Shown: in pieces, positions 1-8,341 of the stretch | Layout of the letters: each line of letters begins with the position of its first letter | How positions within the stretch are numbered: the first letter of the stretch is position 1 | Assembly (NCBI RefSeq): GCF_002286985.1 | Contig: NZ_NSKC01000008.1 | Location: 124,001-188,000, forward strand | Direction of reading: 5' to 3' | From: Halorubrum salipaludis | Lineage (GTDB): Archaea > Halobacteriota > Halobacteria > Halobacteriales > Haloferacaceae | Length of the DNA stretch: 64,000 bases | Notes under the pieces: model-generated | The model's input: the letters and a program-made list of their open reading frames with translations, nothing else | Database searches by the model: none | What the model was told of the DNA's origin: nothing | Translations under genes and position numbers: made by a program

Positions 1-102
1 TGCCGGCGCTTCGGAGGAACGTTCGGCGATCGATCGGGAGTGTGGGTGACATGGGTGCGTCGATTGGGTAGTGTAGTTGTCGCGTGCGGTTCGTCGTTCG
101 AC

Positions 103-708
103 CTATCCGTCGAGCGCCTCGCGGCACCGGGCGTCGTACTCGGCCACGGTGTCCGCCGCGAGTCCGGGCAGCTCGTCGGCGTCCCGCTCGATCGCCGGTT
201 CGCCGTCGAGGTCGGGTTCGCCGACCACAACGCGGCCGACGTTGCCGAACGACTCGTGGGTGCCACAGAGCACGACCGTGTCGGCGTAGTCGTAGACGCC
301 CTCGGTCTCGAAGGTGACTGAGAACCGGCTCCCGTCGCGGATGAGGTCGCTCGACCACGGCTCGGCGTCCTCGGGGATGCGCCGGTGGTCTCCGTGCGTC
401 TCGGGATGATAGCTCGCGACGGCGTTCCGCTGGCCGCCCCCGACCCACGTGACCGTGCCGCCGACCTCGACGTGGACGATCCCCGGTTCGAGCGACGGAC
501 TCGGGATCGAGGCGATCGAGACGATCGCCTCGGGCGCCGGAGTACCGAGCGTCCCGGCATCGGTCGTCGCCCCGCCGACGTCCCCGTCAGAGCCGGTCGC
601 GCCGTCGTCGGAGCCGCTCGCGGCGCTCCCGAGGCAGCCAGCGAGACCGAGCGCGGCCACCGATCCGCCGAGTTCGAGCACGCGACGGCGCGTCTGTGAC
701 TTCGTCAT
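103..708 (-). CDS. Halocyanin-like blue-copper lipoprotein
   Basis: A small extracytoplasmic cupredoxin, probably the electron donor to the nitrite reductase encoded just upstream. The N-terminus has a Tat motif (RRR at residues 7-9), a hydrophobic stretch and a lipobox Cys at residue 25, followed by an acidic Gly/Asp/Thr linker. The cupredoxin domain spans about residues 60-165. Copper ligands visible are His101, Cys148 and His151. The fourth, axial position, where halocyanins normally have Met, reads Asn156 (motif ESFGNVG). It lies 37 bp behind nirK on the same strand, so the two are probably co-transcribed. The C-terminal 35 residues extend beyond the fold. The assignment as a cupredoxin is firm; the redox partner is inferred from context. 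Confidence 0.8.
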   Translation of the reverse strand: MTKSQTRRRVLELGGSVAALGLAGCLGSAASGSDDGATGSDGDVGGATTDAGTLGTPAPEAIVSIASIPSPSLEPGIVHVEVGGTVTWVGGGQRNAVASYHPETHGDHRRIPEDAEPWSSDLIRDGSRFSVTFETEGVYDYADTVVLCGTHESFGNVGRVVVGEPDLDGEPAIERDADELPGLAADTVAEYDARCREALDG

Positions 709-745
709 GGGCCTGAAGGTTCGAGTGCCGGGTCACCCCGTGCGG

Positions 746-1870
746 TTACTCGCCGTCGGGGTTCGAGTCGAAGATGTCCGTGTCCTCTTCCCCCTGCACG
801 TCGAGCACGCCGAGGACACCCTTCCGAACGACTCGGCTCAGGGAGTGGTCGACGAGCTTGATCGGGCCGGGGACCGGCGTCTCGATCTCCGCGGCGGTGA
901 CGGTGCCGGGCGCGACCGGCGTCGTCTCCACGTAGCGGGCGGGGTCCGAGACGAGGTCGCCGTCGCGGTAGAGCTTGTCCCAGACGTTGCCGATGGCGTG
1001 CCACGAGCTGCTGAGGTTCGGGCCGCCGTTGGACATGAAGATCCGGACCCGATCGCCCTGATCGATCGGGATCCGACCGTTGCCCGACTCGGTGAACGCG
1101 TACGCCTCGCCGTTGTATGTCACGTACGTCGGATTCTCGGCCTTGGCGGCGTCGAGGTCGAACTCGTGGTGCCCCTCCTCGCCGGGCTCGCCGTTCGTGT
1201 AGATCTCGTGTTGACCGAAGTAGAGCTCGCGGTCGACCTCCGGGAGCCCGTCTTTCGGCTCGACGAGGATGGAGCCGAACATCCCGGCGCTGATGTGGTG
1301 GTCCATGTTCGGGACCGCGCAGTGGTAGATGTGGACGCCGGGGTAGGTGGCCTTGTACTGAATGGTCGCCTCCTCGCCGGGCGCGATCGTCGTGTGATCC
1401 GCCCCGCCACCGGGCCCGTACACCGCGTGGAAGTCCATGTTGTGGGGCATCCCGCTGTCCTCGGGGTTCTTCAGGGTGAAGTTCACCGTATCGCCCCGGC
1501 GGACGCGGACCATCGGCCCGGGCACCTGCCCGTCGAAGGTCATGTAGTCGAAGGTGACGCCGGGCTCGATCTCGGCGGTCACCTCCGTCGTCTCCATGGT
1601 AACCTCGTGCGTGCGCGGCTCGTCCCAGTCGACGGGGTCGGGCACGTCCGTCGGGTCCGCGGCGATGCGGTCCACGTCGACGTCCGCGGCCGGATCGAGC
1701 GAGGTCGCCTCGGCCGACGCCTCCCCGCTCTCGTCGCCTCCCGTCTCGTCCGAGGACGCCGTGGCGGCGTCGGTCTGTCTGCCGCCCGTGCAGCCCGCGA
1801 ACGCGGCCGCGGCGCCGATACCCGCCGTCTTCAGGAACGCACGCCGATTGGTGTGGGAATGTCGGGTCAT
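746..1870 (-). CDS. nirK: Copper-containing nitrite reductase NirK
   Basis: Reduces nitrite to nitric oxide on the outer face of the membrane. The 374-residue protein starts at an ATG at 1870 (an in-frame ATG five codons earlier is less likely) with a Tat lipoprotein signal (RRAFLKTAG, lipobox Cys at residue 27). Two cupredoxin domains follow. Type 1 copper ligands are His143, Cys184, His192 and Met197. Type 2 copper ligands are His148, His183 and His341. The catalytic Asp146 and His291 are present, so the enzyme looks intact. It is followed by the blue-copper protein at 103-708. A palindromic operator-like site lies at 2003-2014 and a TATA-like element at 1969-1976, both upstream of this gene. 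Confidence 0.93.
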   Translation of the reverse strand: MTRHSHTNRRAFLKTAGIGAAAAFAGCTGGRQTDAATASSDETGGDESGEASAEATSLDPAADVDVDRIAADPTDVPDPVDWDEPRTHEVTMETTEVTAEIEPGVTFDYMTFDGQVPGPMVRVRRGDTVNFTLKNPEDSGMPHNMDFHAVYGPGGGADHTTIAPGEEATIQYKATYPGVHIYHCAVPNMDHHISAGMFGSILVEPKDGLPEVDRELYFGQHEIYTNGEPGEEGHHEFDLDAAKAENPTYVTYNGEAYAFTESGNGRIPIDQGDRVRIFMSNGGPNLSSSWHAIGNVWDKLYRDGDLVSDPARYVETTPVAPGTVTAAEIETPVPGPIKLVDHSLSRVVRKGVLGVLDVQGEEDTDIFDSNPDGE

Positions 1871-2002
1871 TGGGTCTCCCTCCAATTGGTATTTGCCGGG
1901 GGAACCCCGTATAACCGCACAAATGTTCTCAGTTCGTGAGTAAATCTCTGAACATCATCGCCGTTTTTACTTAAAGGGTATCCGGATCTAATACCGGCGA
2001 CC

Positions 2003-2014
2003 CGAACGTGTTTG
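2003..2014. promoter_or_regulatory. Palindromic operator-like site upstream of nirK
   Basis: CGAACGTGTTTG, one mismatch from the consensus CGAAC-NN-GTTCG. It is 27 bp upstream of a TATA-like CTTTAAGT (1969-1976, minus strand) in the nirK upstream region. Confidence 0.55.
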
Positions 2015-2082
2015 AGAGCTGTCTGATCTCGAGGAGTCGAGCGCGAAATGAGAACGGGTCGCGTCGGGGGGAGCGTCGAGCG

Positions 2083-2742
2083 TCACTGGGAAGTCTCGTC
2101 GACGTCGGCCTGCGGCGGGAGATCCTCGACGAACCGCTTGACGGCGATCTCTTCGGCGCGGTGCAGCGCCTCGCTGCAGGTGGACTTCGCGACCCCGGCG
2201 CTGTCGGCCAGATCGGTGAGCGAGCAGCTCCGGGGCGTGTCGTAGTACCCCGCCTCGACCGCGCGGAGAAGGAGGTCCTGTTCGGTCTCGGTCAACAGCT
2301 GGCTCGCCTCAAGCCGATCCCGGACGTGCTTGACGCGGAACTCCAGACCGAGCTCGTCGAACTGCCGGCCCAGCTCCGCGATCCGGTCGTGGGCCCCGGT
2401 GATGTCGATGGTGGCCTCCCCGTCGCTGATCTCGACGGGCATCTCGATGGGGACGCCCGAGCGCTTCGCCGCGAGGAGCAGCAGCGGCGCCGAGGTCTCG
2501 AACTGCACCGTCACCTCGTGGTCGGACCGGCCCATCACCGACGTGTCGGTGACGGCGGGATGTGCCTCCATCGCCTCGAGGACGGCCTCGACGTCCGGGG
2601 CGGTTATCCACACGAGCGCGAACCCCGGGCCGTCGCCCGGAAGCGCGGCGATCACTCGGAACGTCGCCTCCGGGAACTCGCGGGAGACGTCGGCCGCCCA
2701 CGGGCCGTCCGGGAGCTCGACGACGAGACGTGCTTGCGTCAT
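2083..2742 (-). CDS. Bat-type helix-turn-helix transcriptional regulator
   Basis: A 219-residue regulator of the bacterio-opsin-activator family. The N-terminal two thirds form a sensor-like alpha/beta region of unknown ligand. The C-terminal HTH (about residues 150-200) has the family's typical start TETEQDLLLRAVEAGYYDTPR and the recognition segment LADSAGVAKSTCSEALHRAE. The start at 2742 was chosen because the domain begins there; the longer open frame adds 18 residues of low complexity. Family members NarO and DmsR control denitrification and DMSO respiration in haloarchaea. NarO has a Cys-rich N-terminal motif that is absent here, so this protein is not NarO itself. It is divergent from the DUF2249 gene and lies next to nirK, which makes it the first candidate to bind the palindromes described at 2003-16807. 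Confidence 0.82.
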   Translation of the reverse strand: MTQARLVVELPDGPWAADVSREFPEATFRVIAALPGDGPGFALVWITAPDVEAVLEAMEAHPAVTDTSVMGRSDHEVTVQFETSAPLLLLAAKRSGVPIEMPVEISDGEATIDITGAHDRIAELGRQFDELGLEFRVKHVRDRLEASQLLTETEQDLLLRAVEAGYYDTPRSCSLTDLADSAGVAKSTCSEALHRAEEIAVKRFVEDLPPQADVDETSQ

Positions 2743-2992
2743 CGGGCCTCTCGGAGCGGTACTCCGGCTCGTCCGCTGGGCGTTCGGGTCGGACACGGCC
2801 GGATGCGACTCCGTCGCGATCCGGAGATCGGGTCGGTCCGCGGTCGCGGGAGCGGGCGTCCCCTCCCCGACCGCCGGAACGTGAGTCTGACGCGTCGCCG
2901 GTCGAGGTCGTGTTCAGCCATCGTCGGATAGGTGGACGTACGCCTCTAGTTAAAAGGGTTCTCCGAGTATTTTCACGAACGGATGCCATCGG

Positions 2993-3004
2993 CGAAACTG
3001 TTCG
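2993..3004. promoter_or_regulatory. Palindromic operator-like site in the regulator/DUF2249 divergent region
   Basis: CGAAACTGTTCG, one mismatch from CGAAC-NN-GTTCG. It lies just before a TATA-like CTTATACC at 3011-3018 that points toward the DUF2249 gene. Confidence 0.55.
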
Positions 3005-3127
3005 GGGGTTCCCTTATACCGACCTCCGATCGGAACGGGTTCAGCGCGGCGACGACCGGTGACGGCCGCAGTCCCGACGACCGGTGACGGTCGACGCTCA
3101 CCCCTCGATGGGTCACCGGATATATGC

Positions 3128-3139
3128 CGAACAGGTTCG
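3128..3139. promoter_or_regulatory. Palindromic operator-like site, perfect
   Basis: CGAACAGGTTCG, within the 16-bp palindrome GCCGAACAGGTTCGGC (3126-3141), directly after a TATATG element at 3121-3126. It lies 44 bp before the DUF2249 start. Confidence 0.65.
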
Positions 3140-3182
3140 GCCGAGAACCCAATCGGCCGTGCGGACGTTATCCGTCCGAGCG

Positions 3183-4208
3183 ATGGCTACCGAAGTGGAC
3201 CTGCGCGACCGTTCCGACCGTGACCGTCGGGATCGGATATACGGCGCGCTCGACGGGGCCGAACCGGGCGAGGAGCTTCACGTCACCGCCGATCGGGGGA
3301 TCGACCCGTGGCTGATCCGGTATCAGATCGATCGCGAGCGCGCGCTCGACTGGGAGCACGAGGGGGCCGACGCGGAGCCTCGGGAAGTCCGGATCGCCAA
3401 AGGGGAGGCGCTCGACGACGGGGCGTCGGGGACTTTCGACGCGCGCGATCTCGTGCCACAACGACGCCACGAGGCGCTGCTCGACGCGTTCGGCCGCCTC
3501 GAACCAGACGAGGGGTTCGTGCTGGTGAACGACCACGACCCGAAGCCGCTCTACCACGAACTCCGGTCGACGCACGGCGAGGTCGTCGGCTGGGAGTACG
3601 AGAGCCGCGGCGGGGGCGAGTGGCGCGTCGCGATCGCGAAGACCGGAGCGTCGGCGGCCGGCGGCGAGGCCGACGACGTGATCGCGCGGTTCGACGTTCG
3701 CGAGATCCCGAAGTCGGAGCGCCACGAGACGATCCACCACCGATACGGGATGATACCCGACGGGGAGACGATGGAGATCGTCGCCCCGCACGAGCCGCGA
3801 CCGCTCCGCGGCGAGTTCCGGGACCGGTACGGCGACGCGTTCGACTGGGAGGTGGCGGAAAACCGGCCCGGGCGCTGTCGCGTCCGGATCACGAAGGCCG
3901 AGAAGAGCGGGGAGACCGACGACACCCCGGAAGTCGCGACGGAGCTCGACGTTCGCGACCTCCCGCCTGCCCGGCGCCACGACCGGATCTTCGAGGCGTA
4001 CGCGGACCTCGACGGCGGCGAGGGGTTCGTGCTGGTGAACGACCACGACCCGAAGCCGCTCTACCACCAGTTCGACGCCGAGGCCGGCCCGGAGTTCCAC
4101 TGGGAGTACCGCAAACGCGACCCCGGCGAATTCCGAGTGCTGATCGGCAAGTCAGCGTCGAGTGACGGCGGGGAGCCGGTCTCGGAGCAACCGAGCGCGC
4201 CGTTCTGA
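3183..4208 (+). CDS. Four-repeat DUF2249 protein
   Basis: A cytosolic protein of 341 residues made of four DUF2249 units (about residues 5-74, 85-154, 168-239 and 254-323). Each starts with a DxRD/DVRD-type motif and a following Arg/His helix, and ends in a WxxE...RVxI strand. Units 2 and 4 carry the classic DHDPKPLYH signature. A 49-nt stretch coding for it is identical at 3509-3557 and 4019-4067, pointing to recent internal duplication or gene conversion. DUF2249 proteins recur beside denitrification genes in haloarchaea, but the biochemical function is unknown. The start at 3183 is preferred over 3084 because the repeat begins directly after it and palindromic and TATA-like elements occupy the upstream stretch. 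Confidence 0.8.
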   Translation: MATEVDLRDRSDRDRRDRIYGALDGAEPGEELHVTADRGIDPWLIRYQIDRERALDWEHEGADAEPREVRIAKGEALDDGASGTFDARDLVPQRRHEALLDAFGRLEPDEGFVLVNDHDPKPLYHELRSTHGEVVGWEYESRGGGEWRVAIAKTGASAAGGEADDVIARFDVREIPKSERHETIHHRYGMIPDGETMEIVAPHEPRPLRGEFRDRYGDAFDWEVAENRPGRCRVRITKAEKSGETDDTPEVATELDVRDLPPARRHDRIFEAYADLDGGEGFVLVNDHDPKPLYHQFDAEAGPEFHWEYRKRDPGEFRVLIGKSASSDGGEPVSEQPSAPF

Positions 4209-4248
4209 ATCGACGCGTAACCGGTCATTTATCCGGCTCGTCGAACCC

Positions 4249-4306
4249 CACGCGGCGAGGCCCCGAACACGCCTCACGCGGCGAGGCCCCGAACACGTTC
4301 GCGAAC
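4249..4306. promoter_or_regulatory. 26-bp direct repeats and perfect palindrome before the copper ATPase
   Basis: A 23-bp sequence (CACGCGGCGAGGCCCCGAAC and three more bases) occurs at 4249-4271 and 4275-4297. The second copy runs into CGAACACGTTCG (4290-4301), a perfect copy of the CGAAC-NN-GTTCG palindrome, and GTTCGCGAAC (4297-4306). Confidence 0.65.
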
Positions 4307-4339
4307 AGGGACTCGTGGGTGGTCGACCGATCACGAGTG

Positions 4340-6892
4340 ATGAGCGACTGCCGGCTCTGTGACCTCCCGACCCCCGACCCCCCCGTCACGGAGAGCGGGG
4401 TCGACGGCGAGTTCTGTTGCCGCGGCTGTCTGGAGGTGGCGCGTCGGCTCGACGACGTGGGCGACGCCGAGGCGGGGGTCGGCGAGGGCGAGGGCGCGAC
4501 GCTCGGAGCCGAGGGCTCGACGCCCGGAACCGACGAGGCGACCCTCCGAGCCGACGACTCGGGGGGCAAAGCTCCCCCGTCGGACGCCGCCGAGGCCTAT
4601 CTGGCGGTCGACGGGATGCACTGCACGACCTGCGAGACGTTCCTCGGCCTGCGCGGCGACGACTGTCGCGGCGTCCGTGCGGTGGAGGCGAACTACGGCA
4701 CCGAGACCGCCCGCGTCGTCTACGATCCGGCGGAGATCGACCGCGATGAGCTCCCGGAGGCCCTCTCCGGTTACGGCTACGCGCTCCGGTTCCGGAACGG
4801 CTCGGAGACCGGCGGCGGCGACGCCAGCGACCGAACGGGCGGCGGGGGTCGCGCGGGGAGACGCCGGGACGATCGGACGGTCGAACGGCTCGTCGTCGGC
4901 GGCTTCCTGGCGATGCTGATCATGCCGTGGTACGTCCTGTCGCTGTACCCGAGCTACCTCGGCATCGAGACGAACGTCCTCGCGATCGACACGACCACCG
5001 CCGCGGGGCGGTACCTGCCGCTGGCGTTCATCGCGCTCCTGACGACCGTTCTGCTGGCGTACACCGGCGCGCCGCTCCTCCGGGGCGCGTACGTGAGCGT
5101 TCGCGCGCGCCGGCCGAACATGGATCTCCTCGTCGCGGTCGCGGCGCTGTCCGCGTACGCCTACAGCACCCTCGCGCTCGCGACCGGCAGCACGCACCTG
5201 TACTACGACGTCACGGTCGCCGTCGTGATGGTCGTCTCGCTCGGCCGGTTCTACGAGGAGCGGGTCAGAGCGCGGGCGACCGACCTCCTCGAGACCGTCA
5301 CGGCCGCCCGCGTCGAGTCGGCGACGCGCGTCACCGGAGCGGGATCGGAGACCGTCCCGATCGCGGACCTGGAACCGGGCGATCGAATCCGGGTCACGCC
5401 CGGCGAGCGCGTGCCGATCGACGGCACCGTGATCGAGGGCACCGCCGACGTAGACGAGTCGGTCATCACCGGCGAGTCGCTCCCGGTGCGGAAGGGGGCC
5501 GGCGAGACGGTGATCGGCGGCGCGACCCTCCTCGGCGACGTGCGGGAGACCGACGGGGGAGCGGTCGACGGCGGGGCGACCGCGGGAGCCGAATCGGCCG
5601 GCGCGATCGCGGTGCGGGTCGGCGAGGACGCAGAGAGCACCGCGGACCGGCTCGCCGCCGCCCTCTGGGAGGTCCAGACCGCCACGCCGGGGATCCAGCG
5701 GTTCGTCGACGCGCTCGCGACGGTGTTCGTGCCGGTCGTGTTGACGCTCGGGCTTGTCGTCGCCGGCTGGCGGCTGGCGACCGGAGGCACGGTCGCCGCC
5801 GCGATGCTCGCCGGGCTGACCGTCCTCGTCGTCTCCTGCCCGTGCGCGATGGGGCTCGCGACCCCGCTCGCCGTCTCCGGCGGGCTCCGCGACGCGCTCG
5901 ACCGCGGCGCGGTCGTCACGGACGCCTCGGTGTTCGAGGTGGCCCGGGAGGCCGACACGGTGGTGTTCGACAAGACCGGCACCCTCACCGCGGGCGAGAT
6001 GCGCGTCGCCGAGACGCACGGCGACGACCGGACGCTCCGGCGCGCCGCCGCGATCGAGCGCCGGGCCGACCACCCCGTCGCGGACGCGATCCGGGAGGCG
6101 GCGGCCGGCGACCTCGCGGAAGGGACCCGAGTGGAGTCGTTCACCCGCCACCCCGGCGCCGGGATCTCGGGGCGACTCGTCCCCGGCGATGGATGGGAGA
6201 CCGACTCCCCACCGGCCGACGCCCGCGTCGTCGTCGGGACCCCCGACCTCGTCGAGAGCGAGTGCGGCCCGATGCCCGACGACCTGCGGGGGCGCGTCGA
6301 CGACGTCGCGGACCGGGGCGCGCTGCCGGTCGCGGTGGGGTGGGACGGCGCGGCCCGCGGGGTGATCGCGGTCGAGGATCGCGAACGGGAGGGGTGGGCG
6401 GCGGCGCTCGACGCGTTCGCCGACAGGGAGGTGGCGGTCCTCACCGGCGACGAGGGACCGCGGGCCGACCGGTTCCGGGACCACCCCGCCGTCGACGAGG
6501 TCTTCGCCGGCGTGCCGCCGGACGGGAAGCTCGAGGCGGTCCGCGGGTTCGCCGCGTCCGGGACCACCGTGATGGTCGGCGACGGCACCAACGACGCGCC
6601 GGCGCTCGCGGCGGCGGACCTCGGCATCGCGATGGGCGACGGGACCGCGCGCGCGGTCGAGGCCGCGGACGTCGTCATCGCCGACGAGGACCTGCGAGCG
6701 GTCGAGACGGTGTTCGACCTCGCGGCGGGGACGCGGCGGCGTATCCGCGAGAACGTGGCGTGGGCGCTGTGTTACAACGCGGTGGCGATCCCGCTCGCGG
6801 TCGCGGGGCTGCTCAACCCCTTCTTCGCCGCGCTGGCGATGGCCGCCAGCAGCGGGATCGTCGTGACGAACTCGACGCGGTCGGTGTTGTGA
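4340..6892 (+). CDS. CcoI/CopA-type copper-translocating P-type ATPase
   Basis: A P1B copper pump of 850 residues. It opens with a Cys-rich metal-binding domain (CRLC at residues 4-7, FCCRGC at 25-30) that is typical of CcoI/FixI ATPases, then an HMA domain with the CxxC pair Cys95/Cys98. Eight membrane segments are expected. The intramembrane CPC is at residues 500-502, the phosphorylated Asp544 lies in DKTGT, and TGES and GDGTNDAP hinge motifs are present. CcoI-type pumps export copper for assembly of heme-copper enzymes and other cuproproteins, which fits its place between nirK and the CuA/CuB oxidase operon. A perfect palindromic operator-like site at 4290-4301 precedes it. Start ATG 4340 follows the domain boundary. 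Confidence 0.9.
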   Translation: MSDCRLCDLPTPDPPVTESGVDGEFCCRGCLEVARRLDDVGDAEAGVGEGEGATLGAEGSTPGTDEATLRADDSGGKAPPSDAAEAYLAVDGMHCTTCETFLGLRGDDCRGVRAVEANYGTETARVVYDPAEIDRDELPEALSGYGYALRFRNGSETGGGDASDRTGGGGRAGRRRDDRTVERLVVGGFLAMLIMPWYVLSLYPSYLGIETNVLAIDTTTAAGRYLPLAFIALLTTVLLAYTGAPLLRGAYVSVRARRPNMDLLVAVAALSAYAYSTLALATGSTHLYYDVTVAVVMVVSLGRFYEERVRARATDLLETVTAARVESATRVTGAGSETVPIADLEPGDRIRVTPGERVPIDGTVIEGTADVDESVITGESLPVRKGAGETVIGGATLLGDVRETDGGAVDGGATAGAESAGAIAVRVGEDAESTADRLAAALWEVQTATPGIQRFVDALATVFVPVVLTLGLVVAGWRLATGGTVAAAMLAGLTVLVVSCPCAMGLATPLAVSGGLRDALDRGAVVTDASVFEVAREADTVVFDKTGTLTAGEMRVAETHGDDRTLRRAAAIERRADHPVADAIREAAAGDLAEGTRVESFTRHPGAGISGRLVPGDGWETDSPPADARVVVGTPDLVESECGPMPDDLRGRVDDVADRGALPVAVGWDGAARGVIAVEDREREGWAAALDAFADREVAVLTGDEGPRADRFRDHPAVDEVFAGVPPDGKLEAVRGFAASGTTVMVGDGTNDAPALAAADLGIAMGDGTARAVEAADVVIADEDLRAVETVFDLAAGTRRRIRENVAWALCYNAVAIPLAVAGLLNPFFAALAMAASSGIVVTNSTRSVL

Positions 6893-7011
6893 GAGCAGCG
6901 CCGTGAAACGGCAGATCGCCGAACGGTGTTTCCGGATAGATCGCGGGAGTACGTGAATCATTGCGGTGGGTCGGTTGTTTATAAGTCGGATTGTGGCGAT
7001 GCTGGCGGGTA

Positions 7012-7340
7012 TTTATAAGTGATCGGCGGCTCTGGAGTGACAGCCTCCAAAGCCCCAGTCGCTGTGGGCGGCGCACGCTCGCTGCGCGCCTCACTCGGTC
7101 GCGAGCGCTCCCTCGTTGCGGTGCTTGTGTCGCCTGCGCCGCCCACAGCGACTGCCCCTTTGAGTCCCGCCCCGCACAGCACGGCACCGCATCCTCACGC
7201 CTCCCCAGCCTCGTCGCTCGCTGCTCGCGGCTTCGCCGCTCGCCATCGAGGTGCTCGCGCTGCTCGCACCTCGCACCGCTCGCGACTCCCTCACGCGTGC
7301 TCCTCGGCCGCGAGGCGGCCTCGGAGGCACGTGCCACCGC
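7012..7340 (+). repeat. Structured intergenic element, copy A
   Basis: Starts with TTTATAAG (7012-7019); 24 bp later comes the conserved CCTCCAAAGCCCCAG. Hairpin 1: 20-bp perfect arms 7056-7075 and 7135-7154, extended outward by CAAAG/CTTTG across a symmetric C-rich internal loop (7048-7161). Next come CTTTGAGTCCC, ACGCCTCCCCAGCCTCGTCGC (about 7200-7217), a branched hairpin region, and the end block CTCGGCCGCGAGGCGGCCTC... GCCACCGC. It is between the convergent copper ATPase and membrane protein genes. Open frames on both strands are short and unlike proteins. Confidence 0.8.
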
Positions 7341-7516
7341 AATAGCCGTTTATAAGGAATCATCGCTTCCGGTCACAGATCGCTTAAATACTGCTTCGCT
7401 GCCGACAATCTGCAAAACCCACTCCCGCATTCACTCGTCGCTGTCCCTCACAGAGTCCCACGAGACCGAGATCGTTCGACTCGGCTTCACCCCGACGACC
7501 CGCCCCGACGCCCCCG

Positions 7517-8206
7517 TCACACCGTCCGGATGAAACGCCGGAGGGTGTCGCCGTTCGAGTCCCTGAGCTCGACCTCGAACTGTTTCCCGGACGGTCCGTC
7601 CGAGAGCGACTCGCGGGGCGCCGACACCGCGTACGGCGGCTCGTCGCTGCGGTCGATCTCCTCGCCCCCGGCGAGGAGCACGACGTGGTCGACGCCCTCG
7701 GCGGTCTCCAGCTCGCAGGTGACCGGGTCGCCGTCGGTCTCGCAGACCAGATCCGCGGTCACGTCGCCGCCGTCGGCGCCGAAGCCCGACGAGAAGTCGA
7801 GCAGCATCACGCCCGGCGCGAGGGTCCCCACGACCGCGACGATCAGGAGGAACGTCGTGAAGTTGATCTTCGACCCGTTCCGGGCGATCCGCCGCACGGT
7901 GGGGTTCTCGGCGGTGCGGCGCAGCCGGATCACGGCCGGCACGACGAGCAGGTGGGTGAGCGGTCCCCACGCGATCAGGACGAAGCCGTAGGCGATCGCG
8001 TACCGGAGCGCGGTCGCGTCGATCCAGTAGGCCGTCAGGACGTTCCCGCCCATCCACAGGAAGAACCCGAGGAAGACGAGCGCGCCGCTCTTCAGCCAGC
8101 GCCAGACGGGCGTGTTGGCGTAGTACACGCTCAGGAAGTCGCGCCACGTCTGGCGTACGATGCCGCCGAGTCGCGTCCAGGGACGGGTCCGGGAAGTGTC
8201 GGTCAT
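7517..8206 (-). CDS. Unknown membrane protein of the oxidase locus
   Basis: A 229-residue protein that I do not recognise. An N-terminal cytosolic helix precedes three or four hydrophobic segments (roughly residues 40-62, 66-90 and 115-138). The last of these is followed by an extracytoplasmic domain of about 90 residues with two Cys (VCETDGDPVTC) that could form a disulfide. This tail looks like a small beta-sandwich with a Bacterial-Ig-like pattern. It is the last gene downstream of the heme-copper subunits on the same strand, 135 bp after subunit I, so it may be an accessory or assembly subunit of that complex. This role is inferred from position only. Confidence 0.6.
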   Translation of the reverse strand: MTDTSRTRPWTRLGGIVRQTWRDFLSVYYANTPVWRWLKSGALVFLGFFLWMGGNVLTAYWIDATALRYAIAYGFVLIAWGPLTHLLVVPAVIRLRRTAENPTVRRIARNGSKINFTTFLLIVAVVGTLAPGVMLLDFSSGFGADGGDVTADLVCETDGDPVTCELETAEGVDHVVLLAGGEEIDRSDEPPYAVSAPRESLSDGPSGKQFEVELRDSNGDTLRRFIRTV

Positions 8207-8246
8207 TCGTGGGGTGTCTCGCAGTCGTTCGATATTCGGGGCGTGA

Positions 8247-8306
8247 TTCGGTCGGTGAGTCGGAGGTTTTCGGCCGGTGAGACGGAGTATTCGGTCGGTG
8301 AGTCGG
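8247..8306. repeat. Three imperfect 21-22 bp repeats
   Basis: TTCGGTCGGTGAGTCGG-like units start at 8247, 8269 and 8290, between the heme-copper subunit I stop and the unknown membrane protein start. They may mark a regulatory site or a slippage-prone spacer. Confidence 0.7.
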
Positions 8307-8341
8307 TCAGCGGTTCCGAGAGCGGTCCGGGCGACCGGCGC

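Noticed and set aside
2309-2989. Second protein antisense or out of frame to the bat-type regulator
   Set aside because: Arg/Gly-rich shadow frame without a family match.
4331-6961. A very long open frame (876 codons) antisense to the copper ATPase
   Set aside because: High-GC DNA keeps antisense frames open. The translation is Arg/Asp-rich with no domain, while the plus strand has all P-type ATPase motifs.
7091-7363. Small proteins inside the structured elements (also at 30476-30778 and 48951-49273)
   Set aside because: Frames differ between the three copies, are Ser/Arg/Ala-rich and lie on hairpins; the DNA is conserved as structure, not as a reading frame.
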